Part shown: piece by piece, positions 5,921 to 9,160 of the stretch
Numbering within the stretch: the stretch's first letter is position 1
Layout: each line of letters begins with the position of its first letter
Assembly (NCBI GenBank): GCA_045598845.1
Contig: JAZRUY010000069.1
Span: 1-9,160 of the forward strand
Direction: 5' to 3'
Source: JAZRUY01 sp045598845
Lineage (GTDB): Bacteria > Verrucomicrobiota > Lentisphaeria > Victivallales > Victivallaceae
Length of the DNA: 9,160 nt
Notes under the pieces: model-generated
Databases searched by the model: none
The model's input: only the letters and a program-made list of their open reading frames with translations
Told to the model about the DNA's origin: nothing
Position numbers and translations under genes: made by a program

Positions 5921-7531
5921 ATGGGCAGGATAACGCGTTATGCGGCGGCGGCAGTGATATTGATATTCGGCGCGGCTCCGCTATGGGCCGGCGACGGGGA
6001 ATCCGCCGCCCAGGTTTCCCAATTCACCGGGACTTTCTGGGCGCTGGTGCCGCCGGCGCTGGCGATCATTCTGGCCCTGATCACCAAGGAAGTATATTCA
6101 TCCCTGTTTCTCGGCATCGTGCTGGGCGGCTGTTTCGCCGCCGACTTCAATCCGCTCAATATCGCCGATATCATCGTTTCCAAAGGTCTGATCAGCGCCG
6201 TATCGGGAACCGCCGGCATCTTCATTTTTCTGGTGGAACTCGGTATCGTGGTGGCGCTGATCAACCGCACCGGAGCAACAGCGGCTTTCGGGCGCTGGGC
6301 CTCCACCCATGTGAAGAGCCGCACCGGAGCGGTTATGGCGACTTTCGTACTCGGATTGCTGATATTCATCGATGATTATTTCAACTGCCTTACGGTGGGC
6401 AGCGTAATGCTGCCGGTTACCGACGCCAAGCGGGTGTCGCGCGCGAAACTCGCCTACGTCATCGATGCCACCGCGGCGCCGATATGCATGATCGCCCCGG
6501 TTTCAAGCTGGGCGGCGGCGGTGGCCAACTATGCCGACGGGACTCAATACAGCGGTCTGGAACTTTTCATCCGCGCCATTCCGTACAATTTCTATTCCCT
6601 GCTGACCCTGATATTCGTCATCGCCATAACCGTGCTGAAAGTGGATTTCGGCCCCATGGCGCGCCATGAGCGCAACGCCTTGGAAAAAGGCGATCTTTTC
6701 ACTTCGGGAGGAGAGACGGAGAACGGACTCAAAACCTCATGCGGTTCGCGCGGCCGCATTCCCGATCTGCTGATTCCGGTCATACTGCTGATAGCGGTAT
6801 GCGTATTCGCCCTGGTATATGTGGGCGGGATTCTCGACGGCAAGAATTTCATCAGCGCTTTCAGCGATACTGACGCCTCCGTGGCTCTGCCGTGGGGAGG
6901 CATGGTGGTGCTGGTATGCATCATCCTGTATCTGGTAACCGGCCGGCGGGTAATCAGCGGCAAGGAAGCGATGAAGTGCGTGCCGGACGGGTTCTGCGCC
7001 ATGGTGCCGGCGATTCTGATTCTGACTTTCGCCACCGCGCTGAAAAACATGACCGGGCTGCTGGAAGCCCGCGAATTCATCGCCGGAATCATGAACAGCG
7101 CCGCTCCCGGATTGGACAAATTCGTGCCGGCGGTGATCTTCTTCGTAGCCTGCATGCTGGCCTTCGCCACCGGAACCAGCTGGGGCACTTTCGGAATACT
7201 GATCCCCATTGTAGTGCATATATTTCCGGCGACCAGTCCGCTGCTGTTCATCGGCATGTCGGCCTGTCTGGCCGGGGCGGTGTGCGGCGATCACTGCTCG
7301 CCCATCAGCGACACCACCATCATGAGCAGCGCCGGAGCGCGCTGCGAGCACATCAACCATGTATCGACTCAACTGCCCTATGCGGTTACGGTGGCATGCG
7401 TATCCATGTTCGGGTTCGTGCTGGCCGGATTAACTCAAAACTGGTTCATATCCTTTCCGGCCGCCGCCGCGCTCCTGCTCGGCATACTGCTGCTGTTGAA
7501 ATGGCGGCAAAGCCGGTTTTCGGTCAAGTAA
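5921..7531 (+). CDS. nhaC: NhaC-family Na+/H+ antiporter
   Basis: An inner-membrane secondary transporter of the NhaC family (TC 2.A.35), which exchanges Na+ for protons; relatives such as MleN also exchange malate and lactate, so the substrate is not certain. 536 aa, longer than the roughly 460 of characterised NhaC/MleN. Seen: a cleavable-looking or first hydrophobic segment (8-23, ending PLWA before GDGE), then about 12 membrane segments: roughly 38-55, 60-73, 95-114, 136-150, 185-203, 222-240, 281-302, 323-340, 357-373, 400-436 (two), 441-457, 484-503 and 508-527. Family motifs are FIDDYFNCLTVG (149-160), DATAAPICMIAPVSSWAA (182-199) and GDHCSPISDTTI (456-467), with acidic residues in mid-membrane (Asp151, Asp152, Asp456, Asp464). 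A hydrophilic cytoplasmic loop lies at 245-280. AAGGAG is 6 nt before the ATG. It is a single-gene unit, convergent with xseA. Confidence 0.9.
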   Translation: MGRITRYAAAAVILIFGAAPLWAGDGESAAQVSQFTGTFWALVPPALAIILALITKEVYSSLFLGIVLGGCFAADFNPLNIADIIVSKGLISAVSGTAGIFIFLVELGIVVALINRTGATAAFGRWASTHVKSRTGAVMATFVLGLLIFIDDYFNCLTVGSVMLPVTDAKRVSRAKLAYVIDATAAPICMIAPVSSWAAAVANYADGTQYSGLELFIRAIPYNFYSLLTLIFVIAITVLKVDFGPMARHERNALEKGDLFTSGGETENGLKTSCGSRGRIPDLLIPVILLIAVCVFALVYVGGILDGKNFISAFSDTDASVALPWGGMVVLVCIILYLVTGRRVISGKEAMKCVPDGFCAMVPAILILTFATALKNMTGLLEAREFIAGIMNSAAPGLDKFVPAVIFFVACMLAFATGTSWGTFGILIPIVVHIFPATSPLLFIGMSACLAGAVCGDHCSPISDTTIMSSAGARCEHINHVSTQLPYAVTVACVSMFGFVLAGLTQNWFISFPAAAALLLGILLLLKWRQSRFSVK

Positions 7532-7562
7532 TAGAGTTTCGCGGTCATAACACCCGTCCGAA

Positions 7563-8801
7563 TCAGTCAGTAGATACGCCCGATACAGCGTCGACAGAGG
7601 AAACCACCACTTCAGCACCGCCGTCGGCCAGCCGGACAATAAGCCGGTCGCCGGATTTTAACCCGGAAACGCTTTTCAGCGGAACATCCGGGCTGTCATA
7701 CCGGCTGAGCACCGCGTAGCCGCGTTCGAGCTGTCGCTGTGGGGAAAGCGCCCGCAGCGTCGTTTCCAGACGGTCCAGCCCGGCGGCGGCGTTCCGCAGC
7801 CAGTATCCGGCGGAAGCGGAGATCCGGGTGTCCAGTTCGTCCAGCCAGGCCCTCCGCATCTCCAAAGTATGGCGCAATTCCCGGGGGGAGAAATCCGCCT
7901 CCGCCCGGGCGATAATCAACCTTAACTCCGATAAACGCGCGGCGACCGCGTTTTTAAGCCGGCGGGCGGTGTCGGCCAACGCCTTTTCCAGATCATCCGC
8001 CCTGCCGGTAACCAGTTCGGCCGCGGCGGAAGGGGTGGGAAGGCGCAAATCGGCGACAAAATCGCAGATGGAGAAATCGATCTCATGCCCGACCGCGGAA
8101 ATAACCGGAATCCGGCTGGCGGCCACCGCGCGGGCGAGAATTTCCTCGTTGAACGGCCAAAGATCCTCCATGCTGCCGCCGCCGCGGGTGATCACCAGCA
8201 CATCGGCCCCGCCGGAGCGGTTGAAAAATTCCACTCCGGCGGCTACCTCCCCGGCGGCGGCATCCCCCTGCACCGCGCAGGGGTATATCCGGACGGTAAT
8301 CCGGGGAAAACGGCGCTGGATAATGTTCAGAAAATCCCGTATCGCGGCGCCGGTGGGGCTGGTGATCACGCCGATGGAACGGGGATACCGCGGCAACTGC
8401 TTCTTGCGGGCGGGATCGAACAGGCCTTCTTTTTCCAGTTTGGCTTTCAGTGCGTCGAAACGGCGCTGTAATTCGCCGCGCCCCGCCAAACGGATGCGGC
8501 GGATGCCGAGCTGGTATTCGCCGCGCTTCTCGTAAACGGTGAGCTGACCGTAGGCTTCCACCAGAGAGCCGTTGGCGATACCGAGACGCGAACACTCGGC
8601 GGCGCCGCCGAAAAAAACGGCGCGCAACTGGGAACTGCTGTCCTTGAGCGTGAGATACGCATGACCGCTGCGGTGAAGCAGCAGACTGCCGATTTCACCG
8701 CTCACCCAGACCGGCATCAGCGAACCTTCCACCAGCTCGCGGACGGAACGGTTGATATCGCTGACGGTAAAAACCGGAACATTTTCAAAACCGGATTCCA
8801 T
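7563..8801 (-). CDS. xseA: Exonuclease VII large subunit
   Basis: Catalytic subunit of exonuclease VII, a metal-independent nuclease that degrades single-stranded DNA from both ends into short oligonucleotides. It works in mismatch and damage repair together with many copies of the small subunit XseB. 412 aa, somewhat shorter than E. coli XseA (456). An N-terminal OB-fold spans about 10-105 (FTVSDINRSV, WVSGEI, HAYLTLKD). The catalytic domain holds GVITSPTGAAIRDFLN (144-159), VITRGGGSMEDLWPFN (203-218) and AVGHEIDFSICDFVADLRLPTPSAA (236-260). Asp156, Arg206, His239 and Asp242 match the four residues reported as essential in E. coli. A long helical region (265-350) precedes the tail motif LERGYAVL (358-365). 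It starts 3 nt after the stop of the M50 gene, with GGAG 11 nt from the ATG, so the two are probably one transcript. No xseB follows; the next gene is nhaC on the other strand. Confidence 0.96.
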   Translation of the reverse strand: MESGFENVPVFTVSDINRSVRELVEGSLMPVWVSGEIGSLLLHRSGHAYLTLKDSSSQLRAVFFGGAAECSRLGIANGSLVEAYGQLTVYEKRGEYQLGIRRIRLAGRGELQRRFDALKAKLEKEGLFDPARKKQLPRYPRSIGVITSPTGAAIRDFLNIIQRRFPRITVRIYPCAVQGDAAAGEVAAGVEFFNRSGGADVLVITRGGGSMEDLWPFNEEILARAVAASRIPVISAVGHEIDFSICDFVADLRLPTPSAAAELVTGRADDLEKALADTARRLKNAVAARLSELRLIIARAEADFSPRELRHTLEMRRAWLDELDTRISASAGYWLRNAAAGLDRLETTLRALSPQRQLERGYAVLSRYDSPDVPLKSVSGLKSGDRLIVRLADGGAEVVVSSVDAVSGVSTD

Positions 8802-8804
8802 AAA

Positions 8805-9160
8805 TCAAAGCGCTCCCGCGATGAATTCTCCAAGACGAGCCGCAATACCGGCGGAAAAATCCAGAATACGGCCGATGAAAACAAAAGCCAGCAGCACCGC
8901 GGTGAAAAGCACCCCGCGGGCAGCCTCGGAACGGAAAACCTTATCCAGCGGCAGCAATGCCCGGAGGATATTCCAGCCGTCCAGACCGGGCAGCGGCAGC
9001 AGATTGAAACAGAGCATGGCGAATTCCAGCATCGCCGCATGGAACAACCAGAATATGGCGGTTTGCGCTCCGGGAGCGAAACGGATGCAGAGCGCCAGCA
9101 GAAAGACGCTCAGCACGCCGGGCAGAAGATTGACCGCCGGGCCGGCGGGGGCGACAGCCG
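8805..9160 (-). CDS. M50 site-2-type membrane metalloprotease, C-terminal part
   Basis: The 3' 117 codons of a gene that begins beyond the window. The visible part carries AGPAVNLLPG near the edge, matching the AGP..N motif of peptidase M50, and then NLLPLPGLDGWNIL, the conserved N-x2-P-x3-LDG signature whose Asp is the third zinc ligand. The HExxH motif must lie upstream and is not seen. Four hydrophobic segments are visible, consistent with an intramembrane protease of the short site-2 protease group (SpoIVFB/YwhC-like). Such proteins cleave membrane-bound substrates; the target is unknown. The stop lies 3 nt before xseA, so the two genes are likely co-transcribed. The in-frame GTG at 9116 is not the true start, because the family motif runs through it. 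Confidence 0.85.
   Translation of the reverse strand, partial: AVAPAGPAVNLLPGVLSVFLLALCIRFAPGAQTAIFWLFHAAMLEFAMLCFNLLPLPGLDGWNILRALLPLDKVFRSEAARGVLFTAVLLAFVFIGRILDFSAGIAARLGEFIAGAL

Noticed and set aside
7532..7562. Possible bidirectional terminator between nhaC and xseA
   Set aside because: The 31-nt gap has no stem-loop or T-run that I could support.
6892..7719. Open frame on the plus strand overlapping the nhaC end and the xseA end
   Set aside because: It is a shifted frame of nhaC. The product is Arg/His-rich and of no known family, and there is no ribosome binding site that favours it.

Overview
The window looks like ordinary chromosomal DNA from a GC-rich, Gram-negative-type bacterium. 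The topoisomerase pair resembles the Bacteroidetes/Chlamydiae/Verrucomicrobia/Lentisphaerae kind: a ParE of 611 aa with an expanded N-terminal 'GDGS.PEDGIYVLLKE' stretch, and a ParC with a 'QGNFGNILTG' motif. Base composition and the lipoprotein-type signal peptide fit a Planctomycetes-Verrucomicrobia-Chlamydiae (PVC) group member, perhaps Lentisphaerae. That placement is an inference from memory of family sequences and is not proven. I found no insertion sequence, phage gene, CRISPR array or toxin-antitoxin pair.

Layout. Positions 1-3892 on the minus strand hold parE followed by parC (the C-terminal end of parC lies beyond position 1), with an 8-nt gene overlap and a strong GGAGGT ribosome binding site in front of parC. 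A divergent tRNA-Thr(TGT) gene at 4077-4152 on the plus strand has its own good sigma70-type promoter and a rho-independent terminator. Next comes about 220 bp of gene-free, relatively AT-rich DNA with several short repeats. A two-gene minus-strand unit follows (5617 to 4413): a flavodoxin-fold NAD(P)H/FMN reductase with a 4Fe-4S-like cysteine cluster, coupled to a small lipoprotein carrying a vicinal-oxygen-chelate (glyoxalase-like) domain. An intergenic region of about 300 bp carries a tandem TATACGGTAT repeat over a likely promoter. It leads into an NhaC-family Na+/H+ antiporter on the plus strand (5921-7531). The antiporter converges, with a 31-nt gap, on xseA (exonuclease VII large subunit, minus strand, 7563-8801). 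Upstream of xseA is the C-terminal part of an M50 site-2-type membrane metalloprotease (8805-9160, continuing past the window).

How the genes fit together. ParE and ParC form one type IIA topoisomerase that decatenates and relaxes DNA at the inner face of the cell. XseA acts in DNA repair, and the M50 protein is an intramembrane protease; the last two are probably co-transcribed (3-nt gap) without an obvious functional link. The flavoprotein/VOC pair is the least understood part. The points most worth a second look are the ParC gate (a natural Ala at the quinolone-contacting Ser position and about 19 extra residues before the catalytic Tyr), the lipid-anchored VOC protein, the cysteine cluster of its partner, and the tandem operator-like repeat in front of nhaC. 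I did not find strong evidence for a wholly new biological system.
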